From the NCBI GenBank assembly GCA_015064485.1, contig SVSD01000006.1:1-64000 (forward strand): DNA of 64,000 nucleotides, read 5' to 3'. A model generated the notes under the pieces. The model did not search any database. It was not told the origin of the DNA and saw only the letters and a program-made list of their open reading frames with translations. Of this stretch, positions 52,585 to 61,665 are shown one piece after another. This stretch comes from Oscillospiraceae bacterium (GTDB taxonomy: Bacteria > Bacillota > Clostridia > Oscillospirales > CAG-382). The translations under genes and the position numbers were made by a program. How positions within the stretch are numbered: position 1 is the first letter of the stretch; each line of letters opens with the position of its first letter.

Positions 52585-53928
52585 TTACTTTAAAAGTTCA
52601 TCAGTGATACCAAGATCGAATGTAAGGCGGGAAAGGACATATTTATCGCGTATGTCGGCTGCCGCACGGAATGTGTCGGGCAAAATTTCCTTATCAAGAC
52701 CAATTTGCGACATATCCTTCGGGCAGTTTATAAGATCAAGAAGTTCCTCGATATGCTTTGATGACGGAATTTCCTCTTTTATGATTGAAACGATCTTGTC
52801 CCAGTTTTCAATAATTACTTCAAGACGGGCTTTGTGACCTTCAACATCATATCTGGGATTCTTTTTTCCGGCTTCTATCATTACCTTTGAGCCTTTACCG
52901 ATGAATTCTTCGAGGTGCTTATTCCATTTTTCGTTATCAAACGAAGCAACGGAGGCAAGCGCTTTCTCGCGGTCGGGAGTCATATCCTTTAATTTTTCAT
53001 ACATTTTTGATGAAATAACGGTAGTTATAGCACACTGTATTCCGTGAGGCGCGACGGGAGTGCCGAATTCAAGACCCCGCATATCCCATACATGGGACAT
53101 ACAATGTTCTGTTCCCGATGCCGGACGGGAATTTCCGAGAATATTCATTGCAACACCCGAACGGATAAGAGCTTCGAAAAGATCCTCAATCGCTTCGTCT
53201 TCGCGTTTTGCAAGGCCCTCGGCACCAGCAGTACATTTTTCAAGAGCTGAACGCTCAAGCTGGGCTATGTCTTCGCAATAATGTTCGCCGGTTATGATGT
53301 TTGAAATCTTCCATTCGGCAAGACTTGTATATTTTGCAAGCAGATCGCCAAAGCCGGCGCAAACCATAATATCGGGAGCGGTTTTGAGAATATCGGTATC
53401 ACCTATTATAACATCAGGGCTTTTTGATCTTACATGGGTTTTAAGTCCGTCTACTTCAAGAGAAGAGGTGGCGGAAGCATACCCATCCATAGAGGGCGCT
53501 GTACCTACGATTATATACGGAAGCTTTGTTCTTGATGAAAGAAGCTTTCCGATATCGTTGATAACACCTGAGCCTATTCCGATAATGCAATCACACGATG
53601 TGTTGAATTTAATAAAGGCGGAGCCTGCAGTATGTTCATCACACTTAACCATTGAATCGGGGAAAGAATATGTTGCATATTCAACACCTGCATTTTCAAG
53701 AAGCTCTTTGACAAGTACTCCTGATGCCTTGGGGCCGTTTCCGTCATAATTTAAAAAAGATTCTTTTGCTATAATAAGAGGCTTTTTAACATTAAAATCT
53801 TTGAGTACTTCTATGATGGAATTAACGGCATTTTTGCCTATGTAAACTTTAATATCGGTTTTTTTATGTATTTTTCCGCATTTGCAGGGAGAGGTGTCAT
53901 TTTTAAAGTGGAAATATTTAATTTTCAT
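52585..53928 (-). CDS. Glycerol-1-phosphate dehydrogenase (AraM/EgsA-like)
   Basis: The 447-residue protein belongs to the iron-containing alcohol dehydrogenase superfamily: GIGSGVINDIGKLLSSRTKLPYIIVGTAPSMDGYASATSSL is the NAD site and substrate loop of sn-glycerol-1-phosphate dehydrogenases, and HCMSHVWDM with VAPHGIQCA supplies metal ligands. It would reduce dihydroxyacetone phosphate to the archaeal-type glycerol-1-phosphate. The bacterial role in most species is unknown. It overlaps the upstream small membrane gene by 11 bases, so the two are coupled. Confidence 0.9.
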   Translation of the reverse strand: MKIKYFHFKNDTSPCKCGKIHKKTDIKVYIGKNAVNSIIEVLKDFNVKKPLIIAKESFLNYDGNGPKASGVLVKELLENAGVEYATYSFPDSMVKCDEHTAGSAFIKFNTSCDCIIGIGSGVINDIGKLLSSRTKLPYIIVGTAPSMDGYASATSSLEVDGLKTHVRSKSPDVIIGDTDILKTAPDIMVCAGFGDLLAKYTSLAEWKISNIITGEHYCEDIAQLERSALEKCTAGAEGLAKREDEAIEDLFEALIRSGVAMNILGNSRPASGTEHCMSHVWDMRGLEFGTPVAPHGIQCAITTVISSKMYEKLKDMTPDREKALASVASFDNEKWNKHLEEFIGKGSKVMIEAGKKNPRYDVEGHKARLEVIIENWDKIVSIIKEEIPSSKHIEELLDLINCPKDMSQIGLDKEILPDTFRAAADIRDKYVLSRLTFDLGITDELLK

Positions 53929-54238
53929 TTAAGCCCTCCTTTTCGGTTTTTAAATCTATTTTTTTATTTCTGAAGTAAAGCGCGATATCTGTTCCAACCA
54001 TAAAAAGGTTTATAAAATAAAATACGGTCGGATATGAAAAACCGTATCCGTTGGCGTAGGCTATCATCTTCCAGCCTATTCCGCACAAGTAACCTATAAA
54101 GATAAACATAAGAAAAAACAGGCTTTTTCCTTTTGCTGTTCTTGCTTTATATGATTTAATGATCGAAAGCGGCCAGGATAAACCAAAACATATGACCATT
54201 ACCGCTTCAAGTATTTCCATAATTATTACGGGATTCAT
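53918..54238 (-). CDS. Small PQ-loop-like membrane protein
   Basis: The 106-residue protein has three hydrophobic helices and a LSWPLSIIKSYKARTAKGKS segment like the PQ-loop of SemiSWEET transporters (proline before a kinked helix, then a basic TAKG turn). The family link is tentative. Its end overlaps the start of the glycerol-1-phosphate dehydrogenase gene. Confidence 0.65.
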   Translation of the reverse strand: MNPVIIMEILEAVMVICFGLSWPLSIIKSYKARTAKGKSLFFLMFIFIGYLCGIGWKMIAYANGYGFSYPTVFYFINLFMVGTDIALYFRNKKIDLKTEKEGLNEN

Positions 54239-54302
54239 TTTTTGCCTTCTTTTCCTTATAATATATACATTATATCACAAAGAAATCATTTTTACAATAA
54301 AA

Positions 54303-54327
54303 ATCAGCCGTTTTTTTGACGGCTGAT
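54303..54327 (-). terminator. spoIIE terminator
   Basis: ATCAGCCGT pairs with ACGGCTGAT and is followed by TTTTATTG on the minus strand. Confidence 0.85.
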
Positions 54328-54334
54328 AATTTTT

Positions 54335-56686
54335 TTATAAAACTGTTACCGCAACACAGGTCATATCGTCGTCCCGAAGGTTTATTCTTTTGGCTTTTTC
54401 AAGCACCCTTTCGGAAAGTCTTGCGGGATCTTCGCCTTTTTCGGAGGATAAGAGTTCGCAAAGCCAGGGAACTTCATCATACGACTGCACAATTCCGTCG
54501 GACAGCATCATAACCGTATCGCCTTTTTCAAGAGTAAATTTTGTGTTTTCTGCGGAAAACGAGCGGATTATTCCGGCAGGCGGAGTAAATGATGCTATTT
54601 TGTAAAGCTTTGAGGCACGAAGAATATATGCGGGAGCGGCTCCTGCCTTTATAAACGAAGCTTCACCCGAAAGAAGATCTATTTCAAGAAGATCAACGGT
54701 TGCAAAGCTTTCATCATTTTTTGTCAGCAGAAGATTATTAAGCATTTCAAGGGTAACATTTTTATGAGCTCCCGTTGTCAGAAATTTTTCTATGAAAACA
54801 GAAGTGAGACGCGAAGTAAGCGCTGCGCTTCTTCCGCTTCCCATACCGTCGGATATAAGGGCGTAAAAATAATGGTCGTCACTTTCGAAAAAGTTTACGC
54901 AATCTCCGTTTACCGAGCTTCCGCCTTTTGCTCTTGCACTTTTTGCATATTCAAGCATAAGCTTTCTTTTTCTCGAAAGACGCATAGTAGTTTTTTCGCC
55001 TATTCCGATGAATTCGGGCTCGCCAAAAAGATATCCGCATTTTTCGCTTATATAATCGGCAAGCTCTTGTGCCGTACAGGGGAATTTTTCGATCTTAACT
55101 CCGTGAACATCTATATATTTCATTCTTGAGCCGTAAGCCTCAAGCCAGGTGTATCTTACGCCTATTGCCGCAAGGGCGGCGTTTGCTTTTTCATAAAGCT
55201 CTTTGTCGGGGATTTTGTCGGTTTTTGCTTTTTGAGAAGTGTATTTTATAAGTCTTGCCATTGTGTTGTACTCCGATGCAAGTATCTCTGTTTTGTTGTC
55301 GTTGAAATGCTCGCCTACAAGTTCAGCATAGCATTCGTTCAGCTTTGCAATTATTTCAGAAAACTTCAAACAGTTTCCAAGATATTTTTCGGGCAGATCG
55401 CTTTTTTGAAGTCCGCCCGACATAAGCCTTTCGCAAATTATATTTTCAGCTTCTGTTGATGTATAAAGTCCTTTGCTGTAACAATGCTCATACATCGAGC
55501 AATTTTTACAGAAAGAGTCTATGGTGAATGATACTTTTTCCCGTACCTCGCGTTCTCCCGGATATTTAAGTTTGTCTGAAATATTGTATACTACCTCGGA
55601 AAGAGATGTGAATGCGGACGAAAGCTTTTCAAAACCGGGGCTGTTTTTTAATTCGTTTCCTGTTTCATAAAATCGGTTTTTCAAAGCTATTCTGGGGAGA
55701 GCTTGTGATGCGGGAATAAACAGAAGTGAGGCTGAAACTGCAGATATGATCGCCTGCATCTGACTTGTTCCGAACATATAAACGATGACGGCTGAAAATA
55801 TAAGCTTAAAGGAGACTGCTGCTTGAGAAAGCTTTTTTTCACCGAAAAATCCTGCGCAAAATCCTCCTATACCCGCGGCTATTGCAAAGGCGGGATCTGT
55901 GCACGAGGAAGCAGCGATTCCGCAAACAAGCCCCGAAACAAGACCGTACATTGAACCCAGCCGGGTGGCGGAATAAAGTGTTATAAATGATGTAAGCATA
56001 ATGGCGGGGGAGAAGCTTTCAATCGGAATTTTTGAAAGAGCATAGACAAATATGTAGGCAACTGCAAGAGATGTCCCGCCGAAAAATGCACCTTTTCTTT
56101 TCCTGTTTTCGGGGATTACGCATGAAAACAGGGCACACGAGCTTATAAGTCCGGCGGCATACGATACACCGTGAATTATGTAATCTGCTCTGAACATTCC
56201 GACTGCTGAGATTATGACAGCACACAAAATTCCGATAAAACAGGAAAGGGCAACTCTTTTTTTGAAAGATTCATTAAAGCCAAATGAACTTAAAAATGCA
56301 CGGCTGAAAAAGCAAAGAGTATTTACCGCAAAAAAAGCAGCAGCTTCGCTTCCGTAACTTATGCAGGAAAACGCAGAACCGATAAATGAAAAGAATGCGT
56401 ATTTGTCTCCGACAGCCGAAAGTGTAAGTGCAGCACCCAAAGGATAAACATTATTCGGTAACGGGGCAGATCCGAGGATTATACCTGCAGCTGCAAAGCA
56501 GACACATTTTAAAGCCGTCTTCCATACGCTTTTCTCGCTTTTCGTTTCTCCTGTTTTTACATTAACGGTTTTTTTGTTTTTATATTCTCCGTATGTTTCG
56601 CCGGCTTCGTTTATTTTCTTGCGGGCAATTTTAAAATATTCTTTTGTCTTTTCAACGATTGGGGTGTTTTCGGGTAATATAGGCAT
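54335..56686 (-). CDS. spoIIE: Stage II sporulation protein E
   Basis: SpoIIE is the septum-bound phosphatase that activates sigma-F. Its 783 residues comprise a multi-helix membrane domain (about 50-320), a central regulatory region with several cysteines (CKNCSMYEHCYSKG) and a PP2C domain with DGMGSGRSAA, LSDGIVQSYDE and DDMTCVAV. It is transcribed alone behind a promoter with a Spo0A box. It is good evidence for endospore formation. Confidence 0.95.
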   Translation of the reverse strand: MPILPENTPIVEKTKEYFKIARKKINEAGETYGEYKNKKTVNVKTGETKSEKSVWKTALKCVCFAAAGIILGSAPLPNNVYPLGAALTLSAVGDKYAFFSFIGSAFSCISYGSEAAAFFAVNTLCFFSRAFLSSFGFNESFKKRVALSCFIGILCAVIISAVGMFRADYIIHGVSYAAGLISSCALFSCVIPENRKRKGAFFGGTSLAVAYIFVYALSKIPIESFSPAIMLTSFITLYSATRLGSMYGLVSGLVCGIAASSCTDPAFAIAAGIGGFCAGFFGEKKLSQAAVSFKLIFSAVIVYMFGTSQMQAIISAVSASLLFIPASQALPRIALKNRFYETGNELKNSPGFEKLSSAFTSLSEVVYNISDKLKYPGEREVREKVSFTIDSFCKNCSMYEHCYSKGLYTSTEAENIICERLMSGGLQKSDLPEKYLGNCLKFSEIIAKLNECYAELVGEHFNDNKTEILASEYNTMARLIKYTSQKAKTDKIPDKELYEKANAALAAIGVRYTWLEAYGSRMKYIDVHGVKIEKFPCTAQELADYISEKCGYLFGEPEFIGIGEKTTMRLSRKRKLMLEYAKSARAKGGSSVNGDCVNFFESDDHYFYALISDGMGSGRSAALTSRLTSVFIEKFLTTGAHKNVTLEMLNNLLLTKNDESFATVDLLEIDLLSGEASFIKAGAAPAYILRASKLYKIASFTPPAGIIRSFSAENTKFTLEKGDTVMMLSDGIVQSYDEVPWLCELLSSEKGEDPARLSERVLEKAKRINLRDDDMTCVAVTVL

Positions 56687-56822
56687 ATTTTCACTTCCGT
56701 TCTTTTGGTGGTTAAATGCGGTATCGGTTTTGCAATTGTGCAGCTTTCAACCGGCTCCGCAAGTATAGGTTGTTCTCCTCGGAGTTTGCCAATGAATGGT
56801 AATAATGGGTTTTTATACCCAT

Positions 56823-56856
56823 ATTATACACCGCTCTTTTCAAAAAAACTGTCGAA
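56823..56856 (-). promoter_or_regulatory. spoIIE promoter with Spo0A box
   Basis: Minus-strand TATAAT lies at 56823-56828. No good -35 box exists, but the Spo0A box TTCGACA (56850-56856) covers about -34 to -40, the layout of Spo0A-activated sigma-A promoters. Confidence 0.6.
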
Positions 56857-56900
56857 GTGTGTAATAAAACAAATATATCCTGTTATAAAGAACATTAAAA

Positions 56901-56969
56901 TAAAAAACCCGGAAATTATCCGGGCTTTCAAAAAACGCAAAAGCAAAAGGACGGTTAAAAACCGTCCTT
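56901..56969 (-). terminator. Double terminator of the dockerin gene
   Basis: Two hairpins in a row: AAGGACGGTT/AACCGTCCTT (56947-56969) and, behind it, CCCGGA/TCCGGG (56908-56924) followed by TTTTTTATTTT on the minus strand. Confidence 0.85.
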
Positions 56970-56985
56970 GTAACTTATCATAAAA

Positions 56986-57783
56986 TTATTTAAGCGGGAG
57001 ATGATACTTATTCTGCTCATCGGTAGAGAGCTTACCCTTAACATACTTGAACAATGCTTGATAGTCACGCAAGTTAACTCTTCCATTAACATCGATATCT
57101 GCAACAGTCAAATCAAGGGCAGATGCATCCTTGTTCTTAACATACTTGAACAATGCCTGATAGTCACGCAAATCAACTCTTGAGTTACCATCAACATCAC
57201 CATTGTACTTAACGAATTTAGCTGTGTATGTCTTGTCAGCTTCTGCTGTTACAACAAATGTTGTGTCTGCAGAAACCTTAGTTTCGCCGTCATACCAACC
57301 AAGGAACTTATACTTGGCAGTATTTGTAGCTGTAGCAGTAAGTGTCACTTCTGTGCCTTCAACAACTGTTCCGCCGCCTGTTACAGTACCGTAATCAGCG
57401 GGATCAGCTACTGCTGTAATTGTGTACTCTACAGCGGGGATGAGTTCAAACTTAGCTGTGAATGTCTTATCTGCGTCTGCGATTACTGTAATTTCAGCAT
57501 CTGTAGAGTACAATTCTTCACCAACAAACCAGCCTGCGAATTCATAGCCTTCGTCAGCTGTAGCTGTAAGAGTTACTTCTTCGCCTTCTTCAACAACACC
57601 GCCGCCGGTTACAGAACCGCCTTCGGTAGCTTCTGCTGTGATTGTGTACTCAACCTTCTGAATGCCATCCCAGTCATCGGGAGTTTCATTGTCGCCAAAA
57701 CCGTCTGCGCAAACGGTGATAGCGGCTGTACTGCAGAGAAGGAGAGCCAATGTGAGAGCCAATAATTTCTTAAACATTTTCAT
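56986..57783 (-). CDS. Secreted protein with two bacterial repeats and a dockerin
   Basis: The 265-residue protein has a signal peptide (KKLLALTLALLLCSTAAITVCA), then two InlB-like repeats (VEYTITAEATEGGSVTGGG... and VEYTITAVADPADYGTVTGGG...), each with a GWF/GWY strand. It closes with a type I dockerin made of two calcium-binding copies (GDVDGNSRVDLRDYQALFKY and DIDVNGRVNLRDYQALFKY). Dockerins bind cohesins to build cellulosome-like complexes. No cohesin is in the window. The ATG at 57783 follows AGGTG at 7 bases. Confidence 0.88.
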   Translation of the reverse strand: MKMFKKLLALTLALLLCSTAAITVCADGFGDNETPDDWDGIQKVEYTITAEATEGGSVTGGGVVEEGEEVTLTATADEGYEFAGWFVGEELYSTDAEITVIADADKTFTAKFELIPAVEYTITAVADPADYGTVTGGGTVVEGTEVTLTATATNTAKYKFLGWYDGETKVSADTTFVVTAEADKTYTAKFVKYNGDVDGNSRVDLRDYQALFKYVKNKDASALDLTVADIDVNGRVNLRDYQALFKYVKGKLSTDEQNKYHLPLK

Positions 57784-57827
57784 TCCTTTTCACCTCATAA
57801 TGTATACTATATAAGATTTCCTATTTA

Positions 57828-57856
57828 AGGATATCATATTTTGTTTGAAATGTCAA
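57828..57856 (-). promoter_or_regulatory. Promoter of the dockerin gene
   Basis: Minus-strand TTGACA (57851-57856), 17 bases, TATCCT (57828-57833). Confidence 0.65.
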
Positions 57857-57895
57857 TAGCTTTTTTATTTAATTTTATTTTAAAATAAATAATTA

Positions 57896-57924
57896 TTGAT
57901 TATTTACACAAATAGATATATAAT
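57896..57924 (+). promoter_or_regulatory. murD promoter
   Basis: TTGATT (57896-57901), 17 bases, TATAAT (57919-57924). Confidence 0.78.
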
Positions 57925-58028
57925 ATAGAAGGTTATACAATGGATACTTATACAATTTGCAAGACATATTAAAAAATCGTAAATGTAAAAGCATCCTTAA
58001 ACACTATGATTTTGGAGTGATATAAACG

Positions 58029-59477
58029 ATGGAAAAATACATAAACGAAGAGCTTTGTGCATATAAGAAATTTCTTTGCGGAAAAAAATGTGCAGTTCTC
58101 GGAATCGGCATAAGCAATATTCCTCTTATAAAATTCCTTCTCGAATGCGGAGCACAGGTCGTTGCAAGAGATAAAAAAAGCCTTTCTGAGCTTTCGGCAA
58201 ACAAAGATCTTGATATTCCGTCATTTGAAGATATGGGCGTATCATTTGTAACAGGAGAAAAATACCTTGACGATATAAACGAAGAAATTGTTTTCAAAAC
58301 TCCCGGTATCCGGTGCGATCATCCCGGCATAAGAGAGGCGGCACAAAGAGGCGCTGTCATTACAAGTGAAATGGAGGTTTTTTTGTCTGTTTGCCCCTGT
58401 AAAATCATCGCAATAACGGGAAGTGACGGTAAAACCACCACAACAACACTTACGGCAAAAATTCTTGAAGATGCCGGATATACCGTACATCTCGGCGGAA
58501 ATATCGGAAGACCGCTGTTGTATGATACCGAAAAAATGCGCCCCGGAGATTTTGCCGTCCTCGAGCTTTCAAGTTTTCAGCTTCATTCTATCGGTTTTTA
58601 CCCCGATAAAAGGTTCCCTGTACAGACAGTGCGCTTTCCTGATGTTGCAATTATCACAAATATAAGTCCCAACCATCTTGATTGGCATACTTCGTATGAT
58701 GAATATGCACAGGCAAAAAAAGCAATATTCTCATCAATTCGCCCCGAAGGAAAATTTGTAACCAATGCGGCAGACGAAATTACAAAAGAGTATGCTAAAG
58801 AGGCAAAAGAAAAGGGAATTGATGTAAAACTGTTTTCGGCCAAAATTGTGACAGATGATTACTATGCCGACGAAGACTATATATATTATGAAGGAAACCC
58901 GATAGTTTCAAGAAAAGAAATAAAGCTTCCCGGCGTTCACAATACAGAAAACTATATGGCTGCAATTGCCGCAACAAGTGAATTTGTGTCGCTTGAAAAT
59001 GTTTTGAATGTTGCAAGAACTTTTGGGGGAGTTGAACACAGACTCGAATTTGTTGAGGAAATAGAAGGCGTTTCTTTTTACAACAGTTCAATAGATTCGT
59101 CTCCTACAAGAACTATTGCGGCAATAAAAAGCTTTTCTTCGGATATGAAAAAGAAGCTTGTTCTCATAATGGGAGGATATGATAAAAATATTCCTTATGC
59201 GCCCGTCGGCGAGCCTGTATGCGAAATGGCAAAGGCGGTATTCCTTTGCGGAGCCACAGCCCCCAAAATAAAGGCGGCAATAGAAGAAACCACAAGCGAA
59301 AACAAGCCCGAAATATTTGTGTTTGATAATTTTGAGGAAACCGTAATTTCTGCAAAAAATTACTCAAAAAAAGGCGAATGTGTGATACTCACCCCCGCTT
59401 CTGCAAGCTTTGATATGTTCAAAAATTTCGAACATAGGGGAAGATGCTTTAAAGAAATCGTTCGCAGACTCAAATAA
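58029..59477 (+). CDS. murD: UDP-MurNAc-L-Ala:D-Glu ligase
   Basis: MurD adds D-glutamate to the peptidoglycan precursor. AITGSDGKTTTT is the ATP loop, SSFQLHSI and NISPNHLDWH bind the substrate, and GGVEHRLEFV and MGGYDKNIPY mark the C-terminal domain. The 482-residue length is a little above average. It stands alone, outside a dcw cluster, with its own promoter; GGAG precedes the ATG. Confidence 0.95.
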   Translation: MEKYINEELCAYKKFLCGKKCAVLGIGISNIPLIKFLLECGAQVVARDKKSLSELSANKDLDIPSFEDMGVSFVTGEKYLDDINEEIVFKTPGIRCDHPGIREAAQRGAVITSEMEVFLSVCPCKIIAITGSDGKTTTTTLTAKILEDAGYTVHLGGNIGRPLLYDTEKMRPGDFAVLELSSFQLHSIGFYPDKRFPVQTVRFPDVAIITNISPNHLDWHTSYDEYAQAKKAIFSSIRPEGKFVTNAADEITKEYAKEAKEKGIDVKLFSAKIVTDDYYADEDYIYYEGNPIVSRKEIKLPGVHNTENYMAAIAATSEFVSLENVLNVARTFGGVEHRLEFVEEIEGVSFYNSSIDSSPTRTIAAIKSFSSDMKKKLVLIMGGYDKNIPYAPVGEPVCEMAKAVFLCGATAPKIKAAIEETTSENKPEIFVFDNFEETVISAKNYSKKGECVILTPASASFDMFKNFEHRGRCFKEIVRRLK

Positions 59478-59501
59478 CCCGGTCGAAAGGATATAAATGA
59501 A

Positions 59502-60617
59502 ATGGAAAGTAACAGATACTTTTCTGATATAAAAGAGCTTTACAAAAAGCTTTCAGCAGTGCCTTCGGTAAGCGGAAATGAAAGGGCAGCTTGCGGGGCT
59601 ATATGTGATATAGTTTTTGAATACACAAATTTTTTCGATAGTTTCGAGGAAACTCCCGCAGGAGGACTTTTGTTCTTCCATCATGCAAAGAAAGAAAATG
59701 CAAAGAAAATTCTTTTTGATGCCCATCTTGATACCGTCGGCTTTTGTGTAACACAGCTTCTTGACGGCGGATTTTTAAAAGTCAGAAATGTCGGAGGCAT
59801 AGATAAAAGACTTCTTTTTGCCTCGGATGTGGAAATATACGGAAAAAATACCGTAAAAGGTGTTTTTGTTTCTACCCCTCCGCATCTTTCAAAGGGAGAA
59901 AACAAAAACAAACTTCCCGACATCTCGGATATATATGTTGATACAGGACTTTCTTTTGAAAAGATGTGTGAACTTATCTCGGTCGGTGATTTTTGCTCTT
60001 TCGCTTCTTCATATACCGAGCTTATGGGCGATATTATCTGCGGTGCGGGTATGGATGACAAGATATGTGCAGTTGCAATTCTTATTGCCGTAAAAATGCT
60101 TGAGAATGATAAAAATTATAAAGATGATAATGATATCATATTCTCTTTTTCGTCTGCAGAGGAAATAAACGGAAGCGGAGCTGCCTGTATTTCAAAGCTT
60201 TGTGCAGATGCGGCGATCGTGCTTGATGTTAATTTCGGGCGGGAAAAGGGAGTTGCGGAATATGAAAGCTATAAACTCGGTACGGGTTGCGGCGTTTCTT
60301 ATTCAAGTACGACTTCAAGAGAGCTTACAGATGCCGTTATAAGATGTGCAAAGAATGAAAACATTCCCTGTAATACACTTGTAGAGGCAAAAAATACGGG
60401 TACAAACGCCCACAATCTTTCGAATTCCCATCTCGGAACAAGATGCTGTGTGCTTTCGGTTCCCGAAAAATATATGCACTGTGCAAATGAAGCGGTCGAT
60501 ATTAAAGATGTCTTGTCCTGCGGAAAGCTTCTTTGTGCCTTTGCAGGAAGATTTAACAGTATATATGATGAAATGAACAAAGGGAAAATAATAAAACCCC
60601 TGCCGGAGGTGATATGA
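59502..60617 (+). CDS. M42-family aminopeptidase, copy 1
   Basis: Two-metal aminopeptidase of the M42 (glutamyl aminopeptidase/endoglucanase M) group. The metal and catalytic residues are kept: DAHLDTVG, GAGMDDKICA, SSAEEINGSG, VLDVNF and the late YMHCANE histidine. The 371-residue length is slightly long. GAAAGGA precedes the ATG. It is the first of three tandem paralogues; the next begins one base after its stop. Confidence 0.88.
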   Translation: MESNRYFSDIKELYKKLSAVPSVSGNERAACGAICDIVFEYTNFFDSFEETPAGGLLFFHHAKKENAKKILFDAHLDTVGFCVTQLLDGGFLKVRNVGGIDKRLLFASDVEIYGKNTVKGVFVSTPPHLSKGENKNKLPDISDIYVDTGLSFEKMCELISVGDFCSFASSYTELMGDIICGAGMDDKICAVAILIAVKMLENDKNYKDDNDIIFSFSSAEEINGSGAACISKLCADAAIVLDVNFGREKGVAEYESYKLGTGCGVSYSSTTSRELTDAVIRCAKNENIPCNTLVEAKNTGTNAHNLSNSHLGTRCCVLSVPEKYMHCANEAVDIKDVLSCGKLLCAFAGRFNSIYDEMNKGKIIKPLPEVI

Positions 60618-61649
60618 ATGGACTATAAGCTTTTGGAAAAGCTTTGCGGTCTTTCGGGAGTTTCGGGATATGAAACAGAAGTCCTTTCATATATCGCCGA
60701 AAGGATAAAGGATTTTGTTGACGGGCTTGAATACGACAATATGGGAAACCTTATAGCCTTTAAAAAAGGAACAGAGGGTACATCAAGCAAAAAAATCCTT
60801 TATTCCTGCCATTCCGACGAAGTGGGATTTGTTATTAACCATATTGAAGAAGACGGAAGCCTTCTTTTTGATTCTATCGGTATGGATCCGCTTGTTTTTG
60901 CAGGCAAGAGAGTTGTTATCGGCAAAAACCGTATCCCCGGAATAATTGCAACAAAGCCTATACATCTTCTGTCGGCGGAGGAAAGAGATAAAGCACCCGA
61001 AAAAGGAAGCCTTTATATAGACATCGGTGCAAAAACAAAGGAAGAAGCGAAAAATCTCGGCGTTTTTGCAGACTTTGCGGTTTTTGATACGAAATTTTCC
61101 GATTTCGGCGAAGATATGATAAAATCAAAGGCGGTCGATGACAGAATAGGCTGCGCTCTTCTTATCGAACTTATCGAAAGAGGGGTCAGAAACGACTCGT
61201 ATTTCGCTTTCTGCACAGCCGAGGAGATCGGATGCAGAGGTTCAAAAACGGTAGCCGAAAGAATAAAGCCTGATATATGCATAAATATCGAAAGCACAAC
61301 GGCGGGCGACATGCCCGGGCTTTGCGGCGGCGACAGAGTATGTATTCTCGGCGGCGGTGCGGCAGTTCCTTTTATGGATGGGGCAAGCGTATATTCAAAC
61401 AGGCTGTACAAAAAAGCAAGAGCCCTTGCCGATAAAAAATCTATCCCTTGTCAGACAAAGACAAAGGTGGCGGGCGGAACAGACGCAAGTTCTTATACGA
61501 AAGTTTCGGGCGGATGCGAAGTTTTGGGACTTGCCCTTCCGACAAGATATATTCATTCGCCTTCCTGCGTTGCAAAAAAATGCGATATTGAGGCAATGCA
61601 AAATCTTCTTTATGAAATATCCGATAACATAGGCGATTTTTTGCTGTAA
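60618..61649 (+). CDS. M42-family aminopeptidase, copy 2
   Basis: The 343-residue protein has the M42 sites CHSDEVG, AVDDRIG, TAEEIGCRG and YIHSPSC, and a glutamate in INIESTTAGD at the position of another metal ligand. It is the best preserved of the three paralogues and close to the normal length. It follows copy 1 without a gap; GGAGG overlaps the end of copy 1. Confidence 0.92.
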   Translation: MDYKLLEKLCGLSGVSGYETEVLSYIAERIKDFVDGLEYDNMGNLIAFKKGTEGTSSKKILYSCHSDEVGFVINHIEEDGSLLFDSIGMDPLVFAGKRVVIGKNRIPGIIATKPIHLLSAEERDKAPEKGSLYIDIGAKTKEEAKNLGVFADFAVFDTKFSDFGEDMIKSKAVDDRIGCALLIELIERGVRNDSYFAFCTAEEIGCRGSKTVAERIKPDICINIESTTAGDMPGLCGGDRVCILGGGAAVPFMDGASVYSNRLYKKARALADKKSIPCQTKTKVAGGTDASSYTKVSGGCEVLGLALPTRYIHSPSCVAKKCDIEAMQNLLYEISDNIGDFLL

Positions 61650-61665
61650 CTGAAAGGTCTAATAT

